Shown here in pieces: positions 9,092 to 18,201 of a DNA stretch of 64,000 bases. The stretch lies in the NCBI GenBank assembly GCA_947466075.1, contig CANIBP010000015.1:34351-98350 (forward strand). The letters run 5' to 3'. The DNA comes from Verrucomicrobiaceae bacterium. GTDB lineage: Bacteria > Verrucomicrobiota > Verrucomicrobiia > Verrucomicrobiales > Verrucomicrobiaceae. Both the position numbers and the translations under genes were made by a program. The notes below the pieces were generated by a model. The model did not search any database. It worked only from the letters and a program-made list of their open reading frames with translations, and was not told the origin of the DNA. The first letter of the stretch is position 1, and every line of letters begins with the position of its first letter.

Positions 9092-9394
9092 TCAAGCCTC
9101 CGTTTCTGGAGCGGCTGCGCCTGCTTCGGCGTCTTCTTCACGCGCAGATCCCACTTTGAGGGAAATCTTTATTCCATGCTTCGCTGCCGCCGTGTTCAGC
9201 AGGGAGCGAATTGCACTGATGGTCATCCCATTCTTGCCGATCACATGGCGCACATCTTCTTGCGCTAATTGCACTTTATAACTCACAGCACCGTTGATGT
9301 TGGTGCCGATGGCAATGGTTGCCTGCTGCGGGTGGTCGATCAGATTCGCCACCACATACGAAAGGAACTCGCGGAGGGCTTCCGGCGCGTCCAT
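9092..9394 (-). CDS. khpA: KhpA-type KH domain RNA-binding protein
   Basis: 100 residues. The KH domain includes VRHVIGKNGMTISAIRSLL with the RNA-binding GxxG loop as GKNG, followed by an Ala/Glu-rich tail. The N-terminus (EALREFLSYVVANLIDHP) matches KhpA, the small KH protein that binds RNA together with KhpB. It follows rpsP by 6 bases on the same strand, the usual location of khpA, so both are likely co-transcribed. Its end converges with crcB with 5 bases between the stops. Confidence 0.92.
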   Translation of the reverse strand: MDAPEALREFLSYVVANLIDHPQQATIAIGTNINGAVSYKVQLAQEDVRHVIGKNGMTISAIRSLLNTAAAKHGIKISLKVGSAREEDAEAGAAAPETEA

Positions 9395-9400
9395 AGCCGT

Positions 9401-9646
9401 TTAGGCAGAGAGGGCAGCGCTCTTGATGATGCTGGCCACCGTTTCGGAAGGCTTGGCTCCCTGGGCGATCCATGCGTTGACGCGGTCGAGCTTCACGGTT
9501 GCTCCCTTCAATCCTTTTTGAGGATCGTAGGTGCCCAGAATCTCAAGGAAACGGCCTTCTTTTGGAAAGCGCTTGTCAGCCGCAACGATACGGAAAATTG
9601 GGCGGTGCTTGGCACCTTCTTTACGGAGACGGATAACTACGGCCAT
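9401..9646 (-). CDS. rpsP: 30S ribosomal protein S16
   Basis: 81 residues beginning MAVVIRLRKEGAKHRPIFRI, with FLEILGTYDPQK and LDRVNAWIAQGAKPSETV, all conserved in S16, which binds 16S rRNA early in 30S assembly. Length is normal for the family. khpA follows 6 bases later. trmD and rplS, which often sit downstream in other bacteria, are missing here. The 97 bases up to the next gene should hold its promoter. Confidence 0.97.
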   Translation of the reverse strand: MAVVIRLRKEGAKHRPIFRIVAADKRFPKEGRFLEILGTYDPQKGLKGATVKLDRVNAWIAQGAKPSETVASIIKSAALSA

Positions 9647-9743
9647 GATGCGGGTACGGGAATGGGGTCAGGTTTTGGGGAGGCGCATGGTGGAGACTCT
9701 GGGAAGGAAATCAACCGCTTTTTCCCCACTTTCTCGGGATGGG

Positions 9744-11195
9744 TCACGCCAGCACGTCTTTGATGACATGCCCGTGCACGTCCGTCAGCCGCCGTTCGAT
9801 GCCGTTGTTGTAGTAGCTCAGACGTTCGTGGTCGATGCCCAGCAGGTGCAAAATGGTGGCGTGCAGGTCGTAAATCGAGGTGACCCGCTCCGCCGCCTGA
9901 TAACCAAATTCGTCCGTCGCCCCGTAGCTAAAGGCTTTTTTCACGCCTGCGCCCGCCAGCCAGACGGTGAAGCCTTTCGGATTGTGATCCCGGCCATTCG
10001 CGCCCTTTTGAAAGGTCGGCATGCGGCCAAACTCCGTCACAAAGGCCACCAGCGTGTCCTGCATCAATCCTCGCGCCTTCAAATCACGCAGCAGACCCGC
10101 TACCGGCTGGTCCAGAATCGGCCCGTGCACGGCATACTGCTTCTCGATCGTCTTGTGCCCGTCCCAGTTGCCCACGCCCTCGCCCATGGCGTAGGAACCG
10201 TTGAAAAGCTGCACAAAGCGCACCCCGCGCTCGATCAAGCGCCGCGCCAGTAGGCAGTTCTTCGCGAAACCGGCCTTGTTCACGTTGCTATCGTACACGC
10301 CATAAAGCTCCTGCGTTGCTTTGCTCTCGCCCGCCATGTTGCCGACCTCCGAAGCCGCGATCTGCATCCGTGCCGCCAACTCATACGACGAAATACGTGC
10401 CGCCAGATCACTGTCCGCAGGGTGTTCCTCGGCCTGCCGCCGATTCAAGAGGTTCACCAAGTCACGCGTGCCACGATCTGCTGATTCACTCACGCTCGCA
10501 GGCCGGATCAAATTCGGAATCGGTTTGGTCGCATTGAATGCCGTCCCTTGAAACACTGCTGGCAAAAACGCCGAGTTCCAGTGCCGCGAACCACTTTGCG
10601 GCACGCCACGCGGATCAGGAATCGCCACAAAGGCCGGCATGTCATCGCATTCGGAGCCCAGCGCATACGTTACCCACGAGCCGATGCCTGGAAAGCCGTC
10701 GAGGATGAAACCCGTGCTCATCTGATTCTCCGCCGGACCGTGCGTGTTCGACTTCGCCGTCATCGAATGGATGAAGCACATGTCATCCGCGAACTCGGCG
10801 ATGTTTGGCACCAACTCACTGATCATCTTGCCGCTTTGCCCACGCGGTTTGAACTCCCACAGCGGCTTCACCAGATTCCCCTGCGCTCCTTGAAACGTGA
10901 TCAAATCCGCCGCCCCCGGCAGCGGCATGCCGTGGCGCTTCACCAGTTCCGGCTTGTAATCAAATGTATCGACATGACTCATCGCTCCCGAGCAGAAGAT
11001 CATGATCACGTTCTTCGCGCGTGGCGCAAAATGCGGCGGACGTGGCGCATAAGGATGCGATGGATCGATCAGCGGACGAATCGGATCATTCGCCAGCAGC
11101 CCCTTCTGCGCGAGCAGTGACGTCAAAGCGATGCTGCCCAACCCGCTGACGCTTTGATTCAAGAAGGTGCGACGTGAAAGGAGATGGTTTTTCAT
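9744..11195 (-). CDS. DUF1501 family protein, Tat-exported
   Basis: 483 residues. A twin-arginine signal SRRTFLNQ (R8-R9) is followed by a hydrophobic stretch. The body has VIMIFCSGAMSHVDTFDYKP, MTAKSNTHGPAENQMSTG, RFVQLFNGSY, TLVAFVTEFGRMPTF and GRDHNPKGFTVWLAGAGVKKA, the markers of the DUF1501 sulfatase-like family. Such proteins have an alkaline-phosphatase-type fold and are usually encoded next to DUF1553 proteins, as here (the partner ends 147 bases upstream). The Tat signal suggests export in folded, perhaps metal-loaded, form. Substrate unknown. Confidence 0.9.
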   Translation of the reverse strand: MKNHLLSRRTFLNQSVSGLGSIALTSLLAQKGLLANDPIRPLIDPSHPYAPRPPHFAPRAKNVIMIFCSGAMSHVDTFDYKPELVKRHGMPLPGAADLITFQGAQGNLVKPLWEFKPRGQSGKMISELVPNIAEFADDMCFIHSMTAKSNTHGPAENQMSTGFILDGFPGIGSWVTYALGSECDDMPAFVAIPDPRGVPQSGSRHWNSAFLPAVFQGTAFNATKPIPNLIRPASVSESADRGTRDLVNLLNRRQAEEHPADSDLAARISSYELAARMQIAASEVGNMAGESKATQELYGVYDSNVNKAGFAKNCLLARRLIERGVRFVQLFNGSYAMGEGVGNWDGHKTIEKQYAVHGPILDQPVAGLLRDLKARGLMQDTLVAFVTEFGRMPTFQKGANGRDHNPKGFTVWLAGAGVKKAFSYGATDEFGYQAAERVTSIYDLHATILHLLGIDHERLSYYNNGIERRLTDVHGHVIKDVLA

Positions 11196-11210
11196 GGGTG
11201 AATGCTTGTC

Positions 11211-11237
11211 AGTACGACGGACACTCCTGTCCGTCGG
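11211..11237 (+). repeat. REP-like palindrome, left half of an inverted pair
   Basis: The head AGTACGA leads into a perfect 8-bp stem (CGACGGAC, loop ACTCCT, GTCCGTCG at 11215-11236). The first 25 bases are identical to the copy inside the coding gene at 30310. With the opposite copy at 11281 it forms a head-outward inverted pair between the DUF1553 and DUF1501 genes. Confidence 0.75.
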
Positions 11238-11280
11238 GTTTGGATAGCTCGCGGGCCTTCGCGTTGATGGGCGTGTTGAT

Positions 11281-11306
11281 CGACGGACAAGAGTGTCCGT
11301 CGTACT
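11281..11306 (-). repeat. REP-like palindrome, right half of an inverted pair
   Basis: On the minus strand it reads AGTACGACGGAC, loop ACTCTT, GTCCGTCG, so it is the reverse complement of the 11211 copy with one changed loop base. About 44 bases separate the two. Paired inverted REP units with a short spacer resemble REPIN/BIME elements; no RAYT transposase gene is in the window. Confidence 0.75.
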
Positions 11307-11342
11307 GTCGCGTGATGACGTCGTGAAATTGGTTCAAGCATG

Positions 11343-14300
11343 TCAGTAAAGGGTCATGAACTCACTTGTGTTGAACAGTGCCCGACAAAACATCGCCAGC
11401 CCGTGCTCAGAAATCAGTTTCGTGGAAGCGCTCAGCTCATCCGCACGCGGATCACGCTGATAAGCCAGTTGAAACGCCCGCTTCACCTGGGCATCGGTGA
11501 CTTTGCTAGCCTCTTTTTCCAGCCGTGAGGCAAACAAACCGGCCTGCTGCATCGCAAACGTGCTGTTCAGGAAATTCAGCGCCTGCAACGGCGTCGTGCT
11601 CGACGTGCGTCGTGGAGCGATTTGCCCCGCATCCGGCACATCGAAGGCACCAAACGTGTCATCCAGCTGCACACGCGGCTTACTTTGATAAATCATGCGC
11701 CTAAAGGTGTCGGGGCCGAATTCCTGCTTCGACTGATACACCTTCACGTAGTTGTCATTCGTGTCGAATAAATCGAATCCCGGCCCTCCCATCGTCAGAT
11801 CCAGCACGCCGCTTACGGCGAGGATCGTGTCCCGCAGCGGCTCTGCCTCAATGCGCCGCGTTGGGAAGCGCCACAGCAGCCGCGAGCCGGAATCCGCCTT
11901 CAAACTCGCGTCATTCGCCGTGCTCGACTGCCGATACGCCGTCGAGTTCATGATCAGGCGATGCATCTCCTTCAAACTCCATCCACGCTTCATGAATTCC
12001 GCCGCCAGCCAGTCCAGCAGCTCAGGATGCGACGGCTTGCCGCCGTTGAAGCCCAGATCGCTCGGCGTATCGACAATCCCCGTGCCGAAATGGTAATGCC
12101 ACAGGCGGTTCATCATCACACGAGCCGTGAGCGGATTCTTGGCATCCGTCAGCCACTTCGCCAAAGCCATGCGTCGCTCGGATTCGGGCGTGTCCTTCGC
12201 CAGATCGAGCTTCGCACCGAACTGCGACAGCCCACCCGGCGCGATCTCTTCCTTCGGCGTCATCGGATCACCGCGATGCAGGCGGAAGGTCGGCCCTGGC
12301 TGCTCAAACTTGCCGAGGTAGGCCATCGGGAAACTCGTCAGCTCTTTCAACTCGCGTTGCAGCACTGCTCGCCGCTCGCTGTGCTTCTTCACTTCGGCGG
12401 CATTTTCGCCTGTGACGCCGCTCAGCGTCGGAACATCGCGAATCCGCTCCCGATAATCCGCCGCCAGTCGATCTGCTGATGACGCCACGGCCTTCCATGC
12501 TTTTCCATCCAGCGAGACTTCGACCAGATAATTCGTGGAGAGACGATCTTGATACGCCTTGCCCTTTTCGCTGCGATCCCGGCTCCAAACCACGCTGCTG
12601 ATCGTCTCTTCACTCGGTAGCTCGATTTGCAGCCAGCCTTTGGCTCCTTTCGCGATCCAGCTCTTCGCATTGCCATACAAGCCGTCATTCGCATGCGCGA
12701 TCTGGTGAATCGAGTTCGCACCATCAGCAAAAACATCCGAAGCCGTCACCTTGGCTCCGTTCTTCGCCAGCGCAAGGTTCTTGCCGCCTGCAAAGACCTC
12801 CAGCTCATCAATGCACGGCTGCCCACCGTTCGTCGCGTTGATCGTGAAGCGCACAAACTTCGCCTTCACGGCATCAAAGCTCTCGTGATTCGCCAGATGC
12901 GTCACCGGTGCGCGCAGATGCGGCTGGGAGGCAGCTTGGGCATCCGCCGATTCCTCAAACAGCACCGCGTCCGCCACCGTCGGGCCGCCCAGCTTGCCGC
13001 TGCGCAGGATGAGAATGGAATCCTTCGTCAGCACGTGCGTTCCCGCGTATTTGAAGCCGCTCCAGCGCTTCTGTTCGGGTATCGCCCCGCTGCCATCCGC
13101 AAACTTGCTCTGATCCACCACGGCGATCTCTTTCTGATCCTCTTTCGTGTTCGCATCGCCGTCGAGATCGAGAATGTAGCGCGCATCCTTCGCATGCGTC
13201 GTCCATGCGCCCCATGACAACCAGAGGCGCTGCTTGCCACTCACACGTGGATTCCACGAGAAGAAGTTCTTGCCAACTTCATCGGATTTCGCGCTCCAGT
13301 AGCGGTAGCTCTCGCCGAGGTTCGGCAACCGAGTTGAGTCACCCAGATCAGACAACTGGCCGGCTTCCGTGCCTGGCGAGTAATCAATCGGCTTTCCATT
13401 CGCCGGCTGCTCGATCTGCACACAGCCAATCGCATCCGGCTTCGTCGGTGGCGGCAGATCATCATCCACCAGCACACGCTTCGTGAGCTGCGACTTCGGT
13501 TGGAAGCGCGACAGCGTTGCGTCGATCGCTGCGATCTCCCGCCGCACGCCTTCGGCCTTCTTTTGACTCTCCTCGGCATCCGCTGGTCGCAGTTCGCGCT
13601 CCGCATGCTGCACCCCTTCGAAAATGCCGCGCATGCGGTAGTAATCGACCTGGCTCACCGGATCGAACTTGTGATCGTGGCAGCGCGCACAGCCCACCGT
13701 GAGCCCGAGGAACGTGCTGCCTGTCGTGCTAACGAGGTCATGCATCTCATCCGCACGCTGATTGGCCCGCAGCGCTGGGTCCTGGCCCTTCACCTGATCC
13801 CAAGCGCCCGCCACGAGGAATCCCGTGCCCTCATCCGCGCCCAGTTGATCTCCAGCGATCTGCTCCCGCACGAACTGGTCATACGGCTTGTCAGCATTGA
13901 GCGAACGGATGACGTAATCGCGATACGGCCACGCATTGGGCCGCAAGCGGTTCATTTCAAACCCGTGGCTCTCCGCGAAGCGCACCACATCCAGCCAATG
14001 CCGCGCCCAGCGCTCGCCATAACGCGGTGTAGCTAGCAAGCGGTCCACGAGTTGCTTGATGCTCGATGCTTGATCCTTGGCGAACTCCTTCTCGAAAGCG
14101 GCGACCTCTTCAGGAGTCGGTGGCAAGCCGATCAAATCAAAGCTCGCACGGCGGATGAACGTCCTCGCGTCCGCGGCAGGATTCATCGCCAAGTTCTTCT
14201 CCTTGAGCTTCTCGATCACGAACTCATCAATGGAAGTGTGCTTCGAGGCTTTCAGTGGCAGGAAGGCCCAGTGCGTCACATCGCCCTTCGATTTCTCCTT

Positions 14301-14678
14301 CAGCACGATCTCCTGCGGCCACACCGCGCCCATGTTGATCCAGCGTTTGATGAGTTCGGTTTCAGCAGCGGAGAGTGAGGGCTTCTTCTTCGGCATCGCA
14401 GCTTTCTCGCCAGCTGATTCTGGCACGATCATCGTGTAGAGCGGTGACTCCGTTGCCTTGCCAGGAACGATGGCGGGGCCGTCGTCGCCGCCTTTGAGCA
14501 CTGCGGCGAGCGTCTCCATGTTCAGTCCACCTTTCGTCGTCACATCGTTGTGGCACTCGACGCAGTGTTTCACCAAGATCGGAGCCACCTGCTCGTGAAA
14601 CAGCTTCGAGGCATCAGATTCGACGGCCAGCAGGCGGCTGCTGGCGATCATCAAGAAGAGTGAGAGGAGAGGTTTCAT
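11343..14678 (-). CDS. PSCyt1/DUF1549/DUF1553 protein with extra beta-sandwich domains
   Basis: 1111 residues, longer than usual. A signal peptide (about 1-18) precedes a PSCyt1 haem site C39-V-E-C-H43. DUF1549 (about 155-390) includes CARCHDHKFDPVSQVDYY. Between DUF1549 and DUF1553 there are two inserted domains: about 440-595, ending in GGPTVADAVLFEE, which faintly resembles golvesin/Xly-type carbohydrate-binding domains; and about 600-760, with ATNGGQPCIDELEVFAGG and WLQIELPSEETISSVVWSRD, which looks like an F5/8 type C (discoidin) domain. DUF1553 follows (about 830-1075). The start overlaps the regulator stop as ATGA. The extra domains suggest sugar-polymer binding. Confidence 0.88.
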   Translation of the reverse strand: MKPLLSLFLMIASSRLLAVESDASKLFHEQVAPILVKHCVECHNDVTTKGGLNMETLAAVLKGGDDGPAIVPGKATESPLYTMIVPESAGEKAAMPKKKPSLSAAETELIKRWINMGAVWPQEIVLKEKSKGDVTHWAFLPLKASKHTSIDEFVIEKLKEKNLAMNPAADARTFIRRASFDLIGLPPTPEEVAAFEKEFAKDQASSIKQLVDRLLATPRYGERWARHWLDVVRFAESHGFEMNRLRPNAWPYRDYVIRSLNADKPYDQFVREQIAGDQLGADEGTGFLVAGAWDQVKGQDPALRANQRADEMHDLVSTTGSTFLGLTVGCARCHDHKFDPVSQVDYYRMRGIFEGVQHAERELRPADAEESQKKAEGVRREIAAIDATLSRFQPKSQLTKRVLVDDDLPPPTKPDAIGCVQIEQPANGKPIDYSPGTEAGQLSDLGDSTRLPNLGESYRYWSAKSDEVGKNFFSWNPRVSGKQRLWLSWGAWTTHAKDARYILDLDGDANTKEDQKEIAVVDQSKFADGSGAIPEQKRWSGFKYAGTHVLTKDSILILRSGKLGGPTVADAVLFEESADAQAASQPHLRAPVTHLANHESFDAVKAKFVRFTINATNGGQPCIDELEVFAGGKNLALAKNGAKVTASDVFADGANSIHQIAHANDGLYGNAKSWIAKGAKGWLQIELPSEETISSVVWSRDRSEKGKAYQDRLSTNYLVEVSLDGKAWKAVASSADRLAADYRERIRDVPTLSGVTGENAAEVKKHSERRAVLQRELKELTSFPMAYLGKFEQPGPTFRLHRGDPMTPKEEIAPGGLSQFGAKLDLAKDTPESERRMALAKWLTDAKNPLTARVMMNRLWHYHFGTGIVDTPSDLGFNGGKPSHPELLDWLAAEFMKRGWSLKEMHRLIMNSTAYRQSSTANDASLKADSGSRLLWRFPTRRIEAEPLRDTILAVSGVLDLTMGGPGFDLFDTNDNYVKVYQSKQEFGPDTFRRMIYQSKPRVQLDDTFGAFDVPDAGQIAPRRTSSTTPLQALNFLNSTFAMQQAGLFASRLEKEASKVTDAQVKRAFQLAYQRDPRADELSASTKLISEHGLAMFCRALFNTSEFMTLY

Positions 14679-15385
14679 GCTCGGGATGATTTTTTGGACT
14701 TCGGCAGGGCCAGATCGGCCTCAGCGGTGATCAGATGCTCGCGCATCGCCTTCGCTGCGGCGGCGGGATCACGTTTCTCGATGGCGGTGAGAATGGCAGC
14801 ATGCTGGCGCACGGCATTTTGCTTGGAGGCACGGCTGTAGCCACGGATGAGGCCGATTTGCATCAGATCGGACAACGAATGCAGCAGCAGCGCCGAGATC
14901 TGGTTGCCTGAGGAGATCGCCAGTTCGCGATGAAACGTCATATCGGCGTCCACCGCCGCATCGTAGCCGTCTGCTTCCTCCAGTTTCTTCAAAGCGGTGC
15001 GCAGCTTGCGAATTTGCGCCGCGCTGGCGTGCTCCGCAGCGAGCCCGGCATTTTCCGGCTCGATCATGAAACGCACCTGGATGAGCTGGCGCAGCCTTTC
15101 CTTGTCATCAGGGATCAGTAGCGCCAACGAGCCGTTCAGCGGCTTGTGTAGCTTGTCCACGACCTTGGTGCCTACGCCGTGTTTCACTTCGAGCAGACCC
15201 TGCAATTCGAGCCGCTTGGTCGCCTCACGCACCACCGGCCGACTCACACCGAGCTTGAGCGCCAGATCACGCTCCGGCGGCAGCCAGCCATCACCCGCCG
15301 TGATTTCGTCACGAATCTCCGAAGCGATACGTGCGCACACCTCCTCGACGAGGCTGCGCTGCGGTTTGATGGAGGAAAAAGCCAT
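14675..15385 (-). CDS. FadR-subfamily GntR transcriptional regulator (FCD domain)
   Basis: 236 residues. The winged helix-turn-helix (about 10-80) has GWLPPERDLALKLGVSRPVV and REATKRLELQGLLEVKHGVG. The C-terminal FCD domain (about 95-225) has MTFHRELAISSGN and a further His in RQHAAI, fitting the metal-binding helical effector domain. Such regulators commonly sense sugar acids or carboxylates. The stop overlaps the start of the DUF1553 gene (ATGA), so it is translated together with its probable target. A palindrome GGTCTTACC just upstream of its own start may be an autoregulatory site. Confidence 0.9.
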   Translation of the reverse strand: MAFSSIKPQRSLVEEVCARIASEIRDEITAGDGWLPPERDLALKLGVSRPVVREATKRLELQGLLEVKHGVGTKVVDKLHKPLNGSLALLIPDDKERLRQLIQVRFMIEPENAGLAAEHASAAQIRKLRTALKKLEEADGYDAAVDADMTFHRELAISSGNQISALLLHSLSDLMQIGLIRGYSRASKQNAVRQHAAILTAIEKRDPAAAAKAMREHLITAEADLALPKSKKSSRA

Positions 15386-15394
15386 GTGGTTAGA

Positions 15395-15403
15395 GGTCTT
15401 ACC
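15395..15403. promoter_or_regulatory. Possible FadR/GntR-type operator
   Basis: GGTCTTACC (GGTAAGACC on the other strand) fits the GGT-N3-ACC core recognised by FadR-type regulators. It starts 10 bases upstream of the regulator start codon, between it and the SDR gene. Binding here would block translation or early transcription of the regulator and the DUF1553/DUF1501 genes. The match is short, so this is a suggestion only. Confidence 0.35.
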
Positions 15404-15453
15404 ACTGGCCTAAACGTGATCGTTTTCGAGATTCTATCGCTCTGGTTCAAACC

Positions 15454-16230
15454 TCAGATCGTCATCGACGAATACCCGCCGTCCACGACCATCTCATGGC
15501 CGGTGACGAACGATCCGCCAGCACCAGCAAGCAGCAGCGCAGCGGCGACGAGTTCCTTGGCCTCGCCAAAGCGGTTCATCGGCGTGTGGCCCATGATTTT
15601 GGCGACGCGGTCGGGTGTGAGCACCTTTTTGTTCTGCTCGGCGGGGAAGAAGCCAGGAACGAGCGTGTTCACGCGGATGCCGAGCGGTGCCCACTCGCGG
15701 GCGAGATTCTTGCTAAGGTTGTGAACGGCACCTTTGCTCATCGAGTAGGTGAACACGCGGCTCAGTGGCAGCAGGCCGGACATGGATCCGAGATTGATGA
15801 TGGAGGCGGGGACTTTGTTTTCGACGAAGTATTTTCCAAACACCTGGCAGGCCAGAAACACGCCCTTGGTGTTTATGTTCATGATCCGGTCGTATTCATC
15901 CTCGGCAATGTCGAGAAACGGTGTGGCGGAGTTTACGCCGGCACCGTTGACGAGAATGTCACAGCCGCCGGAACGCTCCAGCACCTGATCGAGCAGGATT
16001 TGCAGGTCAGCTTTGCGGCTGGCATCGGCAGAGACGAAATAGGCTTGTCCACCTGCGGCTTGAATGGTTTCGAGGCGCTTATCGGCTTTCGATTGATCAC
16101 GGCCGACGAGCACGACTTCCGCGCCGGCGGAAGCATAGCCTTCAGCGATGGCGCCGCAGAGTTCGCCCGTGCCGCCGATGACGACTGCGGTTTTGCCTTG
16201 GAGAGAGAAAAGTTCGAAGATGGAGGACAT
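15454..16230 (-). CDS. SDR family NAD(P)-dependent oxidoreductase
   Basis: 258 residues, a classical short-chain dehydrogenase. The cofactor motif is [20 protein letters not shown] near the N-terminus, NGAG near residue 95, the catalytic Ser in INLGSMSGL, and the YSMSKGA Tyr-x3-Lys pair; VDGGYSSM closes the protein. The start [20 protein letters not shown] resembles SDR enzymes annotated as D-mannonate or fructuronate oxidoreductases, which fits the adjacent FadR-type regulator. The exact substrate is an inference. It is the first gene of a minus-strand series continuing into regulator, DUF1553 and DUF1501. Confidence 0.85.
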   Translation of the reverse strand: MSSIFELFSLQGKTAVVIGGTGELCGAIAEGYASAGAEVVLVGRDQSKADKRLETIQAAGGQAYFVSADASRKADLQILLDQVLERSGGCDILVNGAGVNSATPFLDIAEDEYDRIMNINTKGVFLACQVFGKYFVENKVPASIINLGSMSGLLPLSRVFTYSMSKGAVHNLSKNLAREWAPLGIRVNTLVPGFFPAEQNKKVLTPDRVAKIMGHTPMNRFGEAKELVAAALLLAGAGGSFVTGHEMVVDGGYSSMTI

Positions 16231-16351
16231 GGTGAGGTGCGCATCTATGGCGTGTCATTCCGCTGCTGCAAGCCGCCTCTCCGCACACTTTCGTTGTCTT
16301 GACACTTCCGGTGCAGTGCTCTCCCGTGTCGGCATGCCTTGGAGCCACATC

Positions 16352-17047
16352 ATGGTCTTCCTCGCCGGTGTTTTCGTCGGCGCGGCCACGATCGTTTTAT
16401 GGAAAGCGCTGCGCTTTGCTGCCGATCTGCGTGCGGCACGCCATGCGGTATCCAGCTACGTCTTTCCTGAATGTGGTGTAGCCGATGAACAAGCTCACAA
16501 GGCAGTCGAAGAGTGCAAAAAGCGGCTGCGTTGGCAAAAAAACCTCAATCCCGAATGGTTGCCACCGCTGGTCGATGAAGTGCCGAAACTCGTGCGCGAA
16601 ATCGCAGCTATCTATCATCCCGGCAAGCAGGAAGCACTCCTTGCTCCCGGCCTCAGCCAATTCTCACGTGCCGTGCATCTCGCGGCGATGGATGTGGCCG
16701 ACTTCCTGCAAACACGCTCCATTGGCCGCCTCGTCGATGTCAGTGCCAGCACGGCCATCAAGACCTGGGAGATGACGCACAAGATCGCCACACACGATAG
16801 AATGCAGACGGCCAACAAATGGTACAAGCGCCTTCTGCCCTTCTGGCAGGTGCTGCGTTTGAAATCTCCCATCATGTGGGCCAGCGTGGCCGTCTCTAAC
16901 GTCGCTGCACGCACGCTCCAGCCAGCGGTGATCGACATCATTGCCAAACGCACCATCGACCTCTACAGCGGGCGCTTGGGTAAAGGAGCCTCTGCCCCAG
17001 CGGCGCTCGAATTGACAGAACAAGAATCGCCCCCGGGGGCGATGTGA
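16352..17047 (+). CDS. Unrecognised membrane-anchored protein
   Basis: 231 residues from the chosen ATG. The start is preferred because GGAG lies 7 bases upstream and the protein then opens with a membrane segment, MVFLAGVFVGAATIVLW. An in-frame ATG at 16334 and a longer open frame back to 16148 exist, but the latter overlaps the divergent SDR gene. The rest is helical and charged (EECKKRLRWQKNLNPEWLPP, RLVDVSASTAIKTWEMTHKI). I do not recognise a family. Its stop touches the stop of the convergent esterase gene. Confidence 0.65.
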   Translation: MVFLAGVFVGAATIVLWKALRFAADLRAARHAVSSYVFPECGVADEQAHKAVEECKKRLRWQKNLNPEWLPPLVDEVPKLVREIAAIYHPGKQEALLAPGLSQFSRAVHLAAMDVADFLQTRSIGRLVDVSASTAIKTWEMTHKIATHDRMQTANKWYKRLLPFWQVLRLKSPIMWASVAVSNVAARTLQPAVIDIIAKRTIDLYSGRLGKGASAPAALELTEQESPPGAM

Positions 17048-18157
17048 TCACTTCTTTGGCTCTGTGAGGATCGCTGTGGTCGAAATCTCCGCCGCGATGC
17101 CACGCAGATGGTTATCAAAGAACTGCTGCACACGCTCGTCGAGTTCTGGGCTGCGGAAGCCGTGGCCGCCGTTGGTCATGGTGATGAGGAGTGATTCAAC
17201 GCCTGCTTTTTTCAGCGCGGCATCAATTTCCTGACCCTGCGCATAAGGAACGAGCGGGTCTTTTGTGCCATGAGCCGTTAGGAAGGCCGCATCACCCGCA
17301 GAGACATGTGTGACGGGAGACGCTTCCTTAGCTGCTTCCGTTTTATCCTGCACGCGTCCACCCAGGAGTTTTGCCTCGGGGTAGTCGGCCGTTTTGCGAT
17401 CAACGGTGCTTTCTTGCGTGACCATCGTGATGAAATTCTCGGGACCAAAGAAATTCACCACGCAGGTCACTTTGCTATCTTGATCCAAGTGCTTACCGAG
17501 TGTGCCTTCCAACGTCTTCACATCACCACTGGTGCCTAGAAATGAAACAAGGTGTCCGCCTGCTGAAGTGCCCCAAACGCCGATCTTGCTGGCATCCAAG
17601 CCGTATTCCTTGGCGTTCGCTTTGATCCAGCGAATGGCGGCCTTGCAGTCGTGAATCTGCGCTGGCCACTGCGCTTCATTGGTGAGCCGATAGCCGACCG
17701 AAACGCCTGCATAGTCTCCACTGCTGACAAAACGGCCAATGCTACCGATGCCACTCGATTTACTGCCCGCCTGCCAGCCGCCGCCGTGGATGAACACGAT
17801 CACCGGCAACGGTTTGTCGCTCTTGCGTGACTTCGGCAGATACAAATCAAGTCGCTGACGTGGATTTTCAGTCGCCGCGTAAGGTAGATCGAGTTTGGCA
17901 TCGATATTCTCCAGCAAACGCGGTGCTTGGTTTGCGCTGGGTGATTTACGAGCACCAACAAATGTTTCGTGCTCGGCTTTGGAGATGAATCCGTCCTTAT
18001 GGCGGTCCACACGCTCAAAGTTTTGGCGTGGTCCCTCGGGAAGCTCATCCTTGGAGAGCTTGCCGTCCATATTCCGATCCCATGTTTTGAATGGGTCCGC
18101 TTGCTGGGCGGTAGCGAGCAGGGTTGTAAGCAAGAGAAGACAGGGAATGGATTTCAT
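17048..18157 (-). CDS. Secreted EF-hand/alpha-beta hydrolase (esterase) fusion
   Basis: 369 residues from the ATG that gives a clean signal peptide (MKSIPCLLLLTTLLATAQQA); a longer frame would need a TTG start at 18175. Two EF-hand loops follow, DRNMDGKLSKDE (27-38) and DRHKDGFISKAE (51-62). The catalytic part is an esterase/lipase with FIHGGGWQAGSK (oxyanion hole), GVWGTSAGGHL (nucleophile Ser), HGTKDPLVPY and NGGHGF (Asp and His of the triad). It probably cleaves acyl or acetyl esters outside the cytoplasm, with calcium stabilising the N-terminal part. The substrate is unknown. Confidence 0.88.
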   Translation of the reverse strand: MKSIPCLLLLTTLLATAQQADPFKTWDRNMDGKLSKDELPEGPRQNFERVDRHKDGFISKAEHETFVGARKSPSANQAPRLLENIDAKLDLPYAATENPRQRLDLYLPKSRKSDKPLPVIVFIHGGGWQAGSKSSGIGSIGRFVSSGDYAGVSVGYRLTNEAQWPAQIHDCKAAIRWIKANAKEYGLDASKIGVWGTSAGGHLVSFLGTSGDVKTLEGTLGKHLDQDSKVTCVVNFFGPENFITMVTQESTVDRKTADYPEAKLLGGRVQDKTEAAKEASPVTHVSAGDAAFLTAHGTKDPLVPYAQGQEIDAALKKAGVESLLITMTNGGHGFRSPELDERVQQFFDNHLRGIAAEISTTAILTEPKK

Positions 18158-18201
18158 GCGTGCATCAAAAACCAAGCATTCAGCGCAAAGTCGCAGACGG
18201 G

